64,000 nucleotides of DNA from Aphanomyces cochlioides (GCA_019828595.1 JAHQRK010000008.1:1798001-1862000); one strand, 5' to 3'. Shown: positions 1 to 12,702, counted from the first letter of the stretch. Notes: generated by a model from the sequence alone, not told the origin. Translations and numbers: made by a program.

Positions 1-312
1 AGTCTTCAAGCACACAGTTGTTCTTCGCACAGTTCATATCCATACGGGCATTTGGACAATGGTCAATCAAGCACCTTGAAACGCACTCACAATAACCAAA
101 CACCCCAATATCTCATATAGGAACGCGATTTGAGTTCAAAGTATGCTTGATCTTGACAACATTCACAGGCCATTGAGCGTCTTTCAATCCACCTGGGCCC
201 GTCTCCAACACTTCGCCATCATCAAGAGAAAAACCATCTTCCACGTCGGAGATTTCAATAACACGATCCAGGACATCCTCGGCAAGATCGATGGCACACT
301 CAGCATTTTGAC

Positions 313-1070
313 CATTGGACGACTGCCAAAAATCTCGCAAATGAAAATTTCTTCCGGTTTTTCGTGAGACATTTTTCAAATAAAAGTACGCACACAAATT
401 TGCGAAGACCAAAAAATCGTCTTCGCAAAATTTGCGATTTGCGCATTTTATACTCCCAAATTTAATATACAAAATCTAGTTTTGAGGGAATTCGTTTTCT
501 GAACGGCGTTGATTGTCATCGTGGCCAAGGAAAGTGGGCGGGGCAAAGCGTGGCGTGGGCTTTCTGTAGACGTTCTACTAGAACAAACAAATTTCGTCCT
601 TCCACTAGGGAGGAATGGCTGGGAAAAAGTGGAGGAGAAATAGTAGCGATGAAGTAGGGCTCGTCCTGCGACGCATACACTGTGTACTGTACCAAGCAGA
701 ATCCTGCTGATTTTTGAGAAGGGCACCTGAATATATTAAATTTCTTTCACGCAAAATTTCACGTAGCCTGAGCATCATGAAGGAGTACCGTTGACGCTGG
801 CGCCGCGCTCTTTTCAGGAGCATGGCCTGGACAAGAAGCGACACCATTGATATTTGCTCTCGCTACCAGATAATGTAGCCAATAGAAATCTATAAAGTCA
901 TATTTTTATCCAATGAAAATCATTTAAATATGTAATTTTTGTGATTTTTGGAGGAAATCATTGGATTTTTTCATCCCATATTGGACTGGTAAAGAAAAAA
1001 ATACACTGTATCCGGACACACAAATTTAAATGCGAAAGGCGTTTGCGAGATTTTTGGTAGTCGTCCATTG
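313..1070. repeat. inward-facing terminal inverted repeat pair A (MITE-like)
   Basis: Positions 313-341 on the plus strand and 1042-1070 on the minus strand match at about 27 of 29 bases; the shared core is GACGACTGCCAAAAATCTCG, with one A for G in the right copy. A related pair lies at 39844-41008. The left arms of both pairs are followed by similar subterminal sequence (gagaca, tttttcaaataaaa, gcacacaaa), which supports one element family. The roughly 760-bp interior has no recognisable protein. Several short reading frames cross the arms, so this could also be the decayed end of a larger DNA transposon. No target duplication could be fixed. Confidence 0.45.
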
Positions 1071-2028
1071 TTCACATCATGCACAACTGCGCCAGCAGAT
1101 CCAGACATTCCATCAGCGCCATCAATGCTAATACCAAGGTCGACCTCGAGTTGAACAAGGTCAAAACTCTCATCGCAAACTTCCATTTCATGTCTTGGAC
1201 CAGGCGAGGAAGCAGCTTGTTCTTCTTTTACCGCGATGTGATAGTCAGAGAGCTTCCAAGAGGTGATAACGCGGCAATAACAAGCTCGTTTTGAGTTTCG
1301 TACAGAGCGCCTGTTGTTCTTGTATCGATGCTTTCTCGACCTGGGCTTAGAATAACCAGCTTTTCCAGTCCGTTGCTTCTTCATTTTGCGCTCCAATTGT
1401 TCATACGTGGGTATATCGTGGAACGCTAGGCGCTTGATTGAGCCAAAGCTGTCTATGTGTACATTTTAGCGTCCTCCGTTCGCAAATCACGTTGTTATCA
1501 CTTCTACTTACTTGCATCTTGTTCAGCATCGTCAACTTGCTCAGGCTGATGTTCGGAAATTTTTTGTTTCTCCATTGTTGGCCAGAGAAAATGTAAAAAT
1601 GAGTTTACGGATACTGAAGTGTGTGTCAACATGTGTATACAGAGTGTTGGTCAATATTTTCCGGACAAAAACACTAACCCTAACCACACAATACACATGA
1701 ACGAATTTTTTGATACATTATACACGTTTTGACATTTTCCCTTCAAATAAAGCGGCATGTCCAAATACAGTAAAGCGGCCCCCTAAGGTGCAACTACCTT
1801 CATGAAAAACTATTTTACAACCAATAACTAGTTAATAATAAATTTTGTATCTAATAGAGTTCGATTACAATCATTTCAGATCATGAAACATACCTCAGGA
1901 GTCCTGAGTTATAGCACTTTTGCGTCATCATCCAAAAGGTGATCCATATGGCAGACGGATCATTCGCATCATTTCTATTGGATAATATTTAATACCAAAT
2001 TCATTATGATATACAATAGTCAAGTTGA
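1071..2028. other. AT-rich spacer, no gene recognised
   Basis: Only short reading frames occur here. A basic, then acidic minus-strand frame (971-1396) runs through the right repeat arm of pair A but matches nothing I recognise. CCAAT-type motifs flank the region at about 879 and 913. Confidence 0.4.
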
Positions 2029-2484
2029 TTATCTTGCAAGCTCGCCAACACACTCGTCGTCATGGGAGACATGGAACTCAACAGAGGAGTCGAAGACACC
2101 ATCGATGTTGTTATAAGTGTCGAGCCCGTCTTCGTAAAGCGATTCATAACCATCATCATCAACATTATCGCCCTGAATTTCGATGTCACGAGGTGCACAA
2201 ACCGACGACGTTTGCAACCTTCACTTGCTCCTGCAGAAAAGATCCACGACGAGTACTCAGGACAACTCGAGACACCTGAGGGGTATAAAAAGCTACAAAG
2301 ACTTGTTTATTTCAACCAATTTGTTGAGAAGTCGGCATGGACAGTTTGCATAGTGCTTGCGTAGTTGATTTGGTCTACCTATAACCCAAACATTGGTGCA
2401 GTACTTGCATTTAGCTTTAAGGGACTTCTTTTCAATCCTAGTTTCATTGAAATGCAGCCATATAGGATCTCTTGGAGGGGCCAT
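2029..2484 (-). pseudogene. BED-type zinc-finger fragment, hAT-transposase-like
   Basis: On the minus strand a Met at 2484 opens a 63-residue frame with a BED finger. It shows aromatic residues in DPIWLHF, then CKYC, then HYANC, giving a C-x2-C...H-x4-C ligand pattern. Such fingers are usual at the N terminus of hAT transposases and proteins derived from them. The same frame resumes after in-frame stops as an acidic stretch (about 2217-2029, with DDDGYESLYEDG). No hAT catalytic or dimerisation domain is present nearby, so this is a 5' fragment or the first exon of a decayed element. It lies head to head with the Myb gene at 2769. Confidence 0.5.
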
Positions 2485-2529
2485 GCCTACAGGATCGTGT
2501 TTGCGAGGCGACAACGATTGAATATGCTT

Positions 2530-2583
2530 TACTTGATTTTTAAATCAAGTTAAGTATGACCATACTTTTAAGTATGGTCATAC
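2530..2583. repeat. two adjacent palindromes upstream of a Myb gene
   Basis: ACTTGATT/AATCAAGT (8-bp arms, 4-nt loop, 2531-2550) is followed at once by GTATGACCATACTT/AAGTATGGTCATAC (14-bp arms, 2-nt loop, 2554-2583). They lie about 190-240 bp upstream of the Myb start at 2769. They could be a transposon end, an operator-like site or a hairpin. Confidence 0.6.
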
Positions 2584-2768
2584 GAAATTCACAACACTAT
2601 TCATATCGCATTGATGCAACATGTTCATATGGACTCCGTATCACATTGCCATCCATACTCAGGACGCATCAAGTCAAGTGTGTGGTAAGTGAGCGTCACA
2701 CTTCTGTATCCAAACTATGTTTACTGTCAACAACATGCGATTAAGAGTTTGCTGAAGTCTGTAATTCC

Positions 2769-3281
2769 ATGTCGCCAAAGCGCAGCAAGTGCACCCACGT
2801 ACCACACAGTACAATGCTCGGGACTGTGAGCATCTGCCACGGGGCCGATCAACGTATCCTCCAAGAGTATTTCTCTCATTTTACAAACGACAACCAAGCG
2901 CACATGATGACAAAGTCTTGCGAGGAAATCGAGTCGAATGGCAGGTGGTCTCTGCAAGAGCACGAACGTTTCCTCTTTGGCATGAAGCTCTTCCCAAACG
3001 GGCCATGGAAGCACGTCGCAGTCCTTGTCAAGACACGAACAGTGCGCCAAGTCCGAACCCACGCTCAAAAGTATCGCGCCAAGCTCGCCCGGCGACAGAA
3101 AAGGCTCAAGCAGTACGGTGTTCTTCAACCGAAAGACAGCCAGGACAAAGTCTCGCCCCTTGAGCTTATCAAGAAGACAGAGATCGAGCCTATCAAATTT
3201 TCTGATACAACGACTCAATACGACGAATGCATCGAGTTCCTGGTCGATGCATTTCGCGATGATCACAATGCACAACGATAG
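2769..3281 (+). CDS. single-repeat SHAQKYF-type Myb protein 1
   Basis: An intact 170-residue ATG-initiated frame. One Myb repeat runs from about residue 58 to 109: NGRWSLQEHERF, the LFPNGPWKHVA turn, then VKTRTVRQVRTHAQKYR, the oomycete form of the plant SHAQKYF signature. The tail carries the family signature EPIKF...TQYDECIEFLVDAF near the C terminus. Known SHAQKYF Myb proteins are DNA-binding transcription factors that recognise TATCCA/GGATA sites; the target here is unknown. The N terminus is longer than in the other copies, and Met16 or the Met-Met pair at about 46-47 are alternative starts. TATCCA occurs at 2707, about 57 bp upstream of the start. No intron is needed. A nuclear location is inferred. 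Confidence 0.85.
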   Translation: MSPKRSKCTHVPHSTMLGTVSICHGADQRILQEYFSHFTNDNQAHMMTKSCEEIESNGRWSLQEHERFLFGMKLFPNGPWKHVAVLVKTRTVRQVRTHAQKYRAKLARRQKRLKQYGVLQPKDSQDKVSPLELIKKTEIEPIKFSDTTTQYDECIEFLVDAFRDDHNAQR

Positions 3282-3283
3282 AC

Positions 3284-4409
3284 TCTACTTCCCCCACCTA
3301 GTCCAAGATTTGGAACTTGGGGCCAGCTCTTCTAACTGCGTTTCCCAGACAGTTGATTGTTTAACTGCAAACAGAAGCAAGCTACCAAAGTCAAATTTCA
3401 ACTTCGCAAAGTTCCAAAACAAGCAATCCTCTCATTTATTATATCCATTCAAATACACAATTATAATATCTTATAGGATATAAATTATACAAGGTATATT
3501 AACCAACAGTGTGCTGATTTCTCCTGGGAACATTGTACCAAATCAACAATATATAATATTATAGATTTTATTTGATCCAACAGTTTTCCTATGGTATTCT
3601 TAACTTTGAACTGATGCGTTTGCCACGTAACTTGCCAAGAATTGATTCGAGAGTCGATGAGCTAGTATTCTCTACTAAGACTTGCTTAGTGGACGAGCAA
3701 CTCGGCGCCGACACAGACTGTCGAGAAGGGAGGCCTACAGCTCAACGAGCACGCACCAAGATGTCAGTGCAGTTGCAGACGTTTACTGGGTTTTGAAGTG
3801 AAAAAGCCCAGGGTACATACTATAAAACGACGAAATTTGGCCACGATTTGTCGACTGGATGAAGATCCCAGGCCGCTTGACGCCAACACGAAAGCCTTGC
3901 ATCAGCCAGGAGTTGGGGTTAAGAAGCCCCCCCCCCACTCGTTATGAAGGCGTATGGGATTAACTTAACCTTGCTCTTCGTCGTGAAATCAAGGCGAGTT
4001 GACGCGAGGGATTTAGTCAGCTGACAACGGCAATCGCTTGACGCCTAGACAACTTTCGATTGCAAGACTCGATCGCTGAAGAAGAATAGCATACAGACTG
4101 ATGTACTCTAGGCTTTGAAATCGCCACTCGATGAGCATAGAGACTGCAATGCTACCAGGTTGAGTTAATCCTCGCTCTAGTTGGTTGGTGACGGAGCTGG
4201 GCAGCAGAACGACGGCTAGGGCAAAGTCGAGATATGTTAGATCGTTTTCTCCAGTGGTGAGTCGTCCTATTGTGTGGAAGGAGCGACTGCAATCCTCCCA
4301 GTCATGATCAAACTCACTGTCAAACGCATGACAACACTACAATCATTGTTTAATCACATAAGCTCACTTCCAGCGGTAAGCGGGGGATTTCCGTCGGGGA
4401 CTCATCGCG
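3284..4409. other. spacer, no gene recognised
   Basis: No coding region could be supported. A run of about ten C residues lies near 3927-3936. Short reading frames (for example 3572-3796) show no known motif. Confidence 0.4.
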
Positions 4410-4859
4410 CTATCTCTCCACAAGGAGAGCAGATAACGAGGGAAGCCTTGACGGTGGTGTTGGAGGGACTGGAGGCCATCCTGTCGCTCGGAGATCGTCG
4501 CGAAACGCATCGACGAGGAACTCAATGCAATCTTCTTGTTGAATCGACGAGTCAGTAAACTTGATCGGCTCAATCTTGGGCCTATTGGTGGGCTTACGAG
4601 GCAAGACTTTCCCCATATTGTCGTCAAGAACAGTCTGTTCCAAGCGCTGAAGCTTTTTCTCGTGTCGAGCAAGCTTGGCGCGGTACTTTTGAGCGTGGGT
4701 TCGAAGTTGGCGCACTGTCCGCGTCTTGACAATCACAGCGACGTGCTTCCACGGCCCATTCGGGAAGAGTTTCATGCCAAAGAGGAAGCGTTCGTGCTCT
4801 TGACGAGTCCATCTGCCATTCGACTCGTTTTCCTCGGGCGACGTGTTTCCTCGGGACAT
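4410..4859 (-). CDS. single-repeat SHAQKYF-type Myb protein 2
   Basis: A 149-residue frame. The first in-frame ATG is at 4859; the frame stays open upstream to about 4880 and beyond without an ATG, so 4859 is the start chosen. The Myb repeat (NGRWTRQEHERF...LFPNGPWKHVAVIVKTRT...RTHAQKYR) occupies about residues 13-64 and is almost identical to protein 1. The linker is basic. The C-terminal signature reads IEPIKFTDSSIQQEDCIEF then LVDAF. The tail ends in a proline-rich stretch (PPVPPTPPSR). Protein 1 and this gene are divergently placed around a 1.1-kb spacer and look like recent duplicates. A sequence-specific DNA-binding role is inferred from the family. Confidence 0.85.
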   Translation of the reverse strand: MSRGNTSPEENESNGRWTRQEHERFLFGMKLFPNGPWKHVAVIVKTRTVRQLRTHAQKYRAKLARHEKKLQRLEQTVLDDNMGKVLPRKPTNRPKIEPIKFTDSSIQQEDCIEFLVDAFRDDLRATGWPPVPPTPPSRLPSLSALLVER

Positions 4860-6640
4860 TCCTTGCGCCACTTGCGCCACTCGTGCTTCTTGTAATATGA
4901 AATATGATACGCTTGAGCAAGACGGGTGATCGTCTTTGGGGAATCAAGTGAGCTAACACTTTGCTCCTGGGTGCTCCTTCTGTACGTTGAATGGGTGAAC
5001 GAGTTGTATAGAGAAAGTTCTTTCAAGACGCTGTACAGTAACGCAGTCAGGATATCGTCAGCGATGACTTCGCCCATTCTCTCTCTCTTCATTCAGGCTG
5101 GACTTGGTGAAGCGCACTGCGATTTCCATCGCAAGGCAGTCTAGGAAATCCACACAATGCCCCAATTTGCGGTGAAAAGGCGTGGAAATGGCAAACTACA
5201 ACGCTGATCCCTCATGTTCACCCTGGCAATTTACCACCCTGTCGCCCGTGATTACCCTTGGAGTCATCTTGCTGTCGGAAAGCCGAAATCACCATATGTT
5301 TACACCCATAGAAACAGCATGGATATCGTTTGCGAAAAAATGAATGCAAACCTAATAGACGAAAGGACAAGCCACAGACAAAAGATACGCTGGAGAAGGA
5401 CAAACTCCTCGACATCTCGCCGTCATTGCGTCGCTCTTGAAAAGATTGTTGGCGCTTGCGCTACATCGTAATCCTGCCATCTGGATTTCAAACGTTGTCC
5501 AGATGGAATCGTACTCCTTCCCCCATAGTTTCCCACCGAATGACCCAGACGAGGCGGGAACACCCTGGAGGTTTCATTGCTCAAAACACACGTCTTGCTC
5601 TTCTCGCTTCCTCGTTCGGTCAAAATTAATCACGTACATTGTCGATTGCACATTTTACAAATGATGCACACCAAGTCGGACCAATTTCAAAGGCAAATTG
5701 ACGTTTTCAATGTCAAATTGAGAAACCTCTAAATAATATCTATAAATAATCATTACTGTCGTTTGCGTCCAAAACTGGAGTTTTGAGATGTTTCGAAAAG
5801 TTTCAATTAATTGACGCATACACTATTTAATGTTTACGCAATCATTTTCTCGATCATGAACGTTAAATAGTGTAATTTCAAACGTTTTAAATGTTTGAAA
5901 ACATGTTCGAAGCATTCAATTTCATTTCATTTGAAGTTTGTATTGCGTCATTTTTGCGTCAAAATGGCTGCGTCGATATTTTCTTTGCAAGATTCCAGTT
6001 TTTTTCTAGAGACACAATATATTACTAGGGTGAGGCCAGGGCTACGCCCCTGGGTGGAGCATTTTGCTTTGGAAATAACAAAGATTTGCTCACACACATG
6101 AAACGTTTGAAGCCATACTATGAATTTTGAATTTGATTCACTGGGCCTGAGGCCCAGTTCGAAGTAAAAAAATAAGTTAACGCCGAGCATTCTGATTGGC
6201 TACTGTTGACTGACGAATATTATTTTTCGTCAGGAGATAAATCATGTCCTGACCAAAAAACCGTCGACTCGCACCGAAAGAAAAATAAATTATCCAATCA
6301 GAGATCATATTATTTTGAAACTAAGGAGACGGTATTTACTTCGCACTCCTTATTCACTTCTTTCTTATTTTACTTCGAATTGGCCTCAATAGTTTCCCTG
6401 TTTTGTTGTGCAAAAATGCCAGTTCTTGCACAGATAACACGAACGACTTATCAGTGATAATACAGACGCTCGAGGTACCCAGTCCTATTCACGGCGCATT
6501 TGACGGCAAGACACTGATGACCATGCGCTTAGATGATGCTCAAGGCGACTACCAACATGTCGGAGACATAGTATATCTAGATGGAGAAAGGCGAACCTTA
6601 GATAGTAATCTACGGTTGTGTCCAATGTGAGCGTGGCATG
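4860..6640. other. spacer with CCAAT motifs and a short hairpin
   Basis: No gene could be assigned. An inverted repeat with 11-bp arms (ACACTATTTAA at 5820-5830, TTAAATAGTGT at 5863-5873) is present. CCAAT boxes in both orientations occur near 6190 and 6294. A plus-strand frame at 6403-6630 looks weakly protein-like but matches nothing I know. Confidence 0.4.
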
Positions 6641-7157
6641 TTGTGGGTGGAGATTCTAGGAGCACGGTCAAGAAGGTCAATTTAGGTGCCAAAGTTTGAG
6701 CAGCTGGTTGTACTGCTGGTATAGAGATCTTTCCCGTTGCGGCAACTTTGCGCACGATGTGAACGGCAAAAAGACTGTTTCCAAGAAGCAGACTCTTTGA
6801 TAATTTTATAGCTTGCCGCTGTTCGATATGCTTCTCCCATTTTAATGCTGAGGTTGAATCTAAGCAGAATATACCCAAGTTCAGATTGCACAATCTGTGC
6901 GATCGATTAGTAGATCGAGGTCATCGTTGATTGACAACCACCTACTTCTTCCTCTTGTAATACTGTAACGTTGAATCTAAGTATAAGGTGCGTAGTTTTG
7001 GGTTAGCTAATCTCGAGGATTTATCGTCCAATTCATCGGTACGATGCAATTGGACTTGATCCAGGAAGTCACGGCAATTCCACAACAACACAGTGTAAAT
7101 ATTTGTAAGAACATGAAAACGTTTGTTAGTTATGGATAAAGTTTTATGGAGTCCTGA

Positions 7158-10100
7158 CTATTCTAATGCTTCTTGATACACAATGTTTTTGGTGAAGATT
7201 CCAGGCAGTCCATCGTACTGTCCATTGGCGACCAAAAACTTAATGTTGCCTTTTGCTTGGGCTCTTGACATGGCGACGTAAAGCTGTCCATGCGAGAAGA
7301 CGGGTTCTGGAAGGTAGACACCCATGTGAGAAATCGTTTGACCTTGAGCCTTGTGAATCGTCATTGCAAAGGCAACTTGAACAGGAAATTGTCTTCTGCG
7401 TAGCTCAAAATGGGTAATTGTTTTGCTCACCATCGTGAATTGTAGTAGTACGGGGAATGTAAACGATCTTGTTCGTGTGGGAGCCGTTCATAATTTGAGC
7501 CTTGATACATCGTGTTTTCAGCTCAAGAACAATTAAACGTGTTCCGTTGCACATGCCTTCCGAAGTACACAAATTACGAAGCAGAATAATGGGGCAACCA
7601 ACTTTCAAATGCAACTTGTGGCTGGGGAAGTTGTTGATGTCTATAGAATTCAGAAACTCGATGGGGAACTCGCATGCATTTGTGTCCGAGTTGGGTTTGT
7701 CAACAACAGAATCGGCGGACAAATATGTCATTTCGCAGTCGGAAGTGAGTCGCTCAAGAAGTGTTGTGTTGATGTCAGCAACAACACTATGTTTGGGTGC
7801 AAGGATAGCTCGACATCCAAAGTACGATCTAAGTGCATTGATGCGCAGGTTGTTCATGTCTTGATAGACGTTGTGTAAAAATGACCCCAAATCATCAGGC
7901 GACTTGTATGGAATCGCCAAATCATCAGGTAGTCGAATGTAATCGGCACCGAGTTCGGTACATGTGGGGTATGTTCCATGACCAATAGACTTGAGCAATG
8001 CAGCAAACTCTCGAACACTCTCTGAGTTGTTGTTGGTCAACCTCATGTTCACCGTCAGATGAAACTTTGCGACATTTCTCCAAAGGTAACTGTTCTTCAA
8101 GCATGCTTCAAGGATTAGCCCAGGTGTGCCCTTCAAAATGACTGGAAGCATTTGCTTGAAGTCGCCCGAGAATATGACGACCTGTCCACCAAAAGGAAGC
8201 GCGTTGTCCATCAAATCTTGTAGCATGTGATCAACGGCCACCACAGCGTACTTGTGCATCATCGAACACTCGTCCCAAATGATAAGTTCTGTGAGACGTA
8301 AAAGTTCCGCAAGATGTGACTGCTTCCGAACGTCACATCGGCTAAGCTCGTGCAATGATCTTGGAAGACAGAATCTCGAATGCGCAGTTGTACCTCCGAT
8401 CAAATTCAGAGCAGCAAGTCCGGACGAAGCAACAGCCAACGCAATTTTGTTCATTGAGCCAGTAAAATGTTTGAGATGAACGTCTTCCCTGAGCAGCCCT
8501 CACCTTCGAGAAAATATACTTTGCCTCTTCGAACAGTGCTTTCCTTCGTAATCTCGCTCATAACGTCGTTGTAGAAGACCTCGTGCTCTTCGGTCATCGT
8601 AGACTTGCCTTCCAAAATGCCTTGGATTTGTTCTTGGTTGTGCGAAGATTCCATAGCCACTAATCGGTTGGATTGACGGCCCCTGTTTGTTTCCTCAAGA
8701 GCAAAATATTGTTCGAAATGTGCAAGCTGTGGAAGCTCCGGAAAACGATCCAAGCTTGATGCATTCGACTCGAGGCATCTTGATAAAGCCTGAATTGCGA
8801 AAGCTGTAGATTTTTGAGAATCGTCGGGGTACATGCGATGGAAATCTTGCCTCATTTCATCTTCGAATTTGTTCCATAGCCCTCGTGCATCCGCAGGTTC
8901 ACAGTGAATCAGAATACTGACAAAAAGTGTTCGGAGCTCATAGGGAGTTGCTGTTTCAGTTGCTTCTCGCATGCAGGTTAGCCATTCCTCGTCATTTTCA
9001 AGAAAGCCAAGGGCGAGTGCGGCTGACTTGAACGTCGGATGAACCACGCCATTGACGGTTCGCAAATCTTCGTCCGATGTCGGACCTCGTCGATAGCATA
9101 AGAGCATTCGCATAAAAAAACAGTCTCCCGAGCGGGGTGACACCGTCAGCATCCTCCCGATCATACGATCACCACCCCTTTTACGTGATGTCCACTTGCG
9201 GAGCTTTGAGGTCCATACGAAATGCTCGGGGATATCATGGTACAGACATTCACGCGCAAGTGCTTGTGAATCACGATTTTCACGGCACAGTTCAAAAAAC
9301 GCGGTGAGTTTCGTCCGGTTCCTCCTTGCCAATTCCTGAGGGCTCATCGGGTGGTCGGTAGGAATGCATACAACTTGTTCACCTTCCAAGTGTATTTCGA
9401 GGTTCTCGACAGCGTGAGATCGTTTGAACATGTCGAAAGAGAAAATGCGTGTGAGGGCCTCACAGCACGATACATAGCGGGCATCTTGGTATTGCTTGAT
9501 TTCGTCAAGTTCACCGGACTCAACTTGAAAATTTGAGCGGTCGGAGCCCTTGTAGATGTACTTGTACAGGTACTTGACTGCAGATATACTTGTACACGCC
9601 TCGACATTGATGTGGCAGTCGAACATGGCACTCAACGTTGGGCAGTACGGAATAACATATTGGTTGGTATACTCAGAGTGCCGCTCTGCCGAAGAGCGGC
9701 GACGACGGTAGAGTGGATATCCATCACTGCCTTCTGATGTTTCGTTGCAGTATGCTTTTGGAAGGTTTTTCTTGCACTTCCCGTTTTCCAGGCATCGGTC
9801 GCCGCATTTGTGAATCATGCAGGTTGTAACAATTTCGTGCAGTCTTGGATTCTTTTCCTTGTCGGGGATTTCTGCACTGATAATACTGTCAATATCGGCA
9901 GCTGTCTTGATTTTGTCGTCCCCAGTGAATATGACCAACATATGGGCATGAGGCAGACCACGCTTTTGGAATTCGACAACACGAACACACGCAGCTTGTC
10001 GACCCAAAACTGCCCCCCTTGTACAGCATGCCTTCACTGGCTAAGAGCTTGAGGCGGAACATGCGCGTCACTAAGTCAGGTCGATCAGCTGGAGATCGTT

Positions 10101-11231
10101 TAAATCCATAGTCGTCTTTCGCCAATTCCAGCTCCCTGTCGATTTCAACCCACTTTGGATTGCATGTCACAGTGATAAAAAGGTCTGGTCGACCGAACTT
10201 GCGAACAATTGCCATGGCGTCAAGGTAATGTTGTCTCATGTACCGAGGTCCACCCGTGTAAGACGACGGCAAAACAGTCCTTTTTCCAATGCTTCTGAGG
10301 TCCACATCATGCGAAACAGCGTCATGAAGTGCGCGGTACGTGTCGCTGCAGAGGTTGTTGGTTTGGTCACGAGTATATCGAAGCCTTTGGTTTTCCACCT
10401 TTGCAAAATTGTCGACTGCAAACACTTGAAATAGAGGTCGCTGGCATGTAATGGAGAAAATGCACCGCGCTCGTGCAAATGGTATCGAGAATAATCGTTC
10501 AAACTCACGTTTCCATGATTGCGACCGCTCTTGTTGTCAAACGACCACCCCAAAGTCCCAGTGGGAAAGAGCAAAGGGTATTGAAGCGGGTCATATGCCG
10601 AATGAAATTCCTTAATGCGAAATAAGCGTTGTTCCCCAGGTTGTCGATCCAAACGCACATGTTTACCAACGTGATAGTTTCGCTGAACTTCGCTGAGTAC
10701 GGGGCCATCAATACCATGCAGTAAGACATGACGCCCTGACTTGGACGTTTCTGAAAAAAGTACAGCGATTTCAGAACACGTAGGAAGGTTATGCGTTCGG
10801 CTGTTGCTTCGAGGCTGAGCAGTGAGCACTAATCTCATGTCGTCATCCTTTGGAATATCCTTCGCATGCTTGTACAGCTGGGTGAACGCGTTGTGCTGTA
10901 GTAGTAGACGCTGGATTTTCGTCACAGTTGACACATTAAGATTTCCCCCAAGCATTCTTCGTCGTATGCTTGCTTGCGTTTCAGGATCCGTAATGTAGTG
11001 AATTATCCTCACCAGTGGGTGAACGACTCGGAGAACTTTGTAAACCCCTCGAATGGTGCTCATACGCAGACCATCGTAGGTGTTTGGGAGATCCGCGTAA
11101 AGCGCCACATGAAGGCTATGCGTGGAGTTGCAAAAGATGTCTTGATCGAATTGCTGGACGAGTGTCTGTGGCGGTCCTGGTTCTTTGAAATGGGCGCCAC
11201 TGAAGAACACTTCATGAGTGGAATATGTCAA
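7158..11231 (-). pseudogene. Helitron Rep-helicase, nearly full length but frameshifted
   Basis: Five overlapping minus-strand frames (11231-10236, 10425-9889, 10037-8451, 8454-7405, 7433-7158) together cover about 1,350 residues, close to the expected length of a RepHel protein. In order they show the Helitron-like N-terminal domain (PSSYTGGPRYM, FGRPDLFITVTCNPKW), the Rep HUH motif (GLPHAHML), a paired-tyrosine motif (KYLYKYIYKG), then a Pif1-family helicase: Walker A GEGCSGKTF, Walker B LIIWDECSM, motif III FSGDFKQMLPV, and the C-terminal TIHKAQGQT and YVAMSRA motifs. HUH and helicase motifs identify the rolling-circle transposase of Helitrons. Frame changes near 10420, 10015, 8452 and 7420 make it non-functional as read. 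The TC and CTRR termini could not be fixed. Confidence 0.9.
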
Positions 11232-11425
11232 GCTTTTGGAAGCACGTTACGCAGTTAATAAATGATTTTCATTTTATGTTATTTAATTCTTCATTTATTA
11301 ATATTATGACTGTCAAACAAAGCCCAACCAACAAGTACGTAAAAGTGCGCTTGGTCCTTCGATCATACTCTGACATGCACAGCCACCGTGATGTAGAAAT
11401 TAAATTTCAAAGCTTATTCATTCAG

Positions 11426-11824
11426 TTACATATAGATGAGGAACTGGACGCAATCGTCGTATTGAACCGCAGTGTCAGCAAACTCGATCAACTCAATCTT
11501 CCCCTCGTCGTGAAATCAACGAGTGACGGCAAGGGGATTTTCTCGTCTTGGGGAATGTCCCTGTATTGTATTGCCAGTCTCTCTTCTCCCGCAAGCTTGG
11601 CGCGGTACTTTTGCGCATGCTTTCGAAGTTGGCGCACCGTGCGAGTCAACTACGTGTTTCCAGGGCCCTTGGGGGAACATTTGCATGTCAACGAGGAAAC
11701 GCTCGTGTTCATGACGCGTCCATCGCCCAGTCATCTCCTTGGTAAAGACATGCACAAGGGGCATTCTTGAGTATGTCGTCGTTGTAGTTGGTCGTAAATT
11801 GAGAAATGAGGGATGCTTAGGCAC
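11426..11824 (-). pseudogene. SHAQKYF-type Myb gene, broken copy
   Basis: The start resembles the intact relatives (TGRWTRHEHERF, MFPQGPWKHV). A short deletion then removes the residues between the PWKHV turn and RTVRQL and shifts the frame near 11650. The second frame reads RTVRQLRKHAQKYRAKLA. Another frameshift near 11515 restores the tail IELIEFADTAVQYDDCVQF, which ends early with LIYM and a stop at 11426-11428 instead of LVDAF. The order of motifs and the preserved C-terminal signature make the assignment firm. The copy lies between a Helitron and a Ty3 element. Confidence 0.8.
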
Positions 11825-12702
11825 AGTTAATCAATCTAGATCCAGGCGCCATGGTAAAACTTGCTGCGTAGTGATCCATGTGCTACAGCAGTAGGTGCCT
11901 GCCAAGGTACAAAATGTTGTACGAGCTGGCTAAAATGGCAAGGCGCATTTTGCGTATGTTATTCTCGATCTGGATTCTGTGGCGTGCTTGTTTCCTTTGC
12001 ACGACCGTCGCGATGCCGCTGATCGTTGTGAACGCTACACTGAGGAAGTCTACGCTTCCCTTGCCCCCCCCCCGCGTCCCCCTGAACCAGCTGGTCCCTA
12101 GAGTACCGCCATGCGTGTTATTTTGTACAGCCCTCATATCCATCCTGATGGATCCCTCGAGGGTTTGAACAACGGCAGAGACAAAAAGACACAGGGAGCG
12201 GTTGAAACCTCGAGTCTTCGCCAGAGAGAGTGCGCTAACATAAACGAGAGGTGTAGTTAGCTGGGTAACTTGGACAATCAAGGGACGGCTAATGAATGAA
12301 GCCACGCATCCACGCTCTGTCGATTGGTTGTGATTGTACTCGGACGAAACAAGCCGTCACGAGCATGTGGATTAGCCCAAGCGATTGGGGGGGGCAATGC
12401 AGTGTGGAGCCAAAGGTTTCGTGCAGCAAGCGTCGAGATGGCCAGCTCTTTCTATGGACGTTGACCCCAACGCTCTCTTATCGCACAAACTCTCGACAGG
12501 ATACAGCTTAGCTCATGGAGAAAAAGCAGAGCAAGCACAAGGTTGTTTCGCATCAAACTCTTCCGCTGGACGATTCCAAGCTGCAACATTCTCACACTGA
12601 AGGTGAAGGCTGTCGAATCTAATTCTCCTGCTGCCCCCCCCCCGCTACAGTGTGGCGTATGAACGGGTTCTTCAGGCCGCACGGGATGATCCCTTGAGCT
12701 TC
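11825..12702. other. spacer, no gene recognised
   Basis: Short frames only. Runs of nine to ten C residues lie near 12065 and 12638. I see no coding motif. Confidence 0.4.

Noticed and set aside
11225..11770. 181-codon plus-strand frame
   Set aside because: It is the antisense of the Myb pseudogene at 11426-11824.
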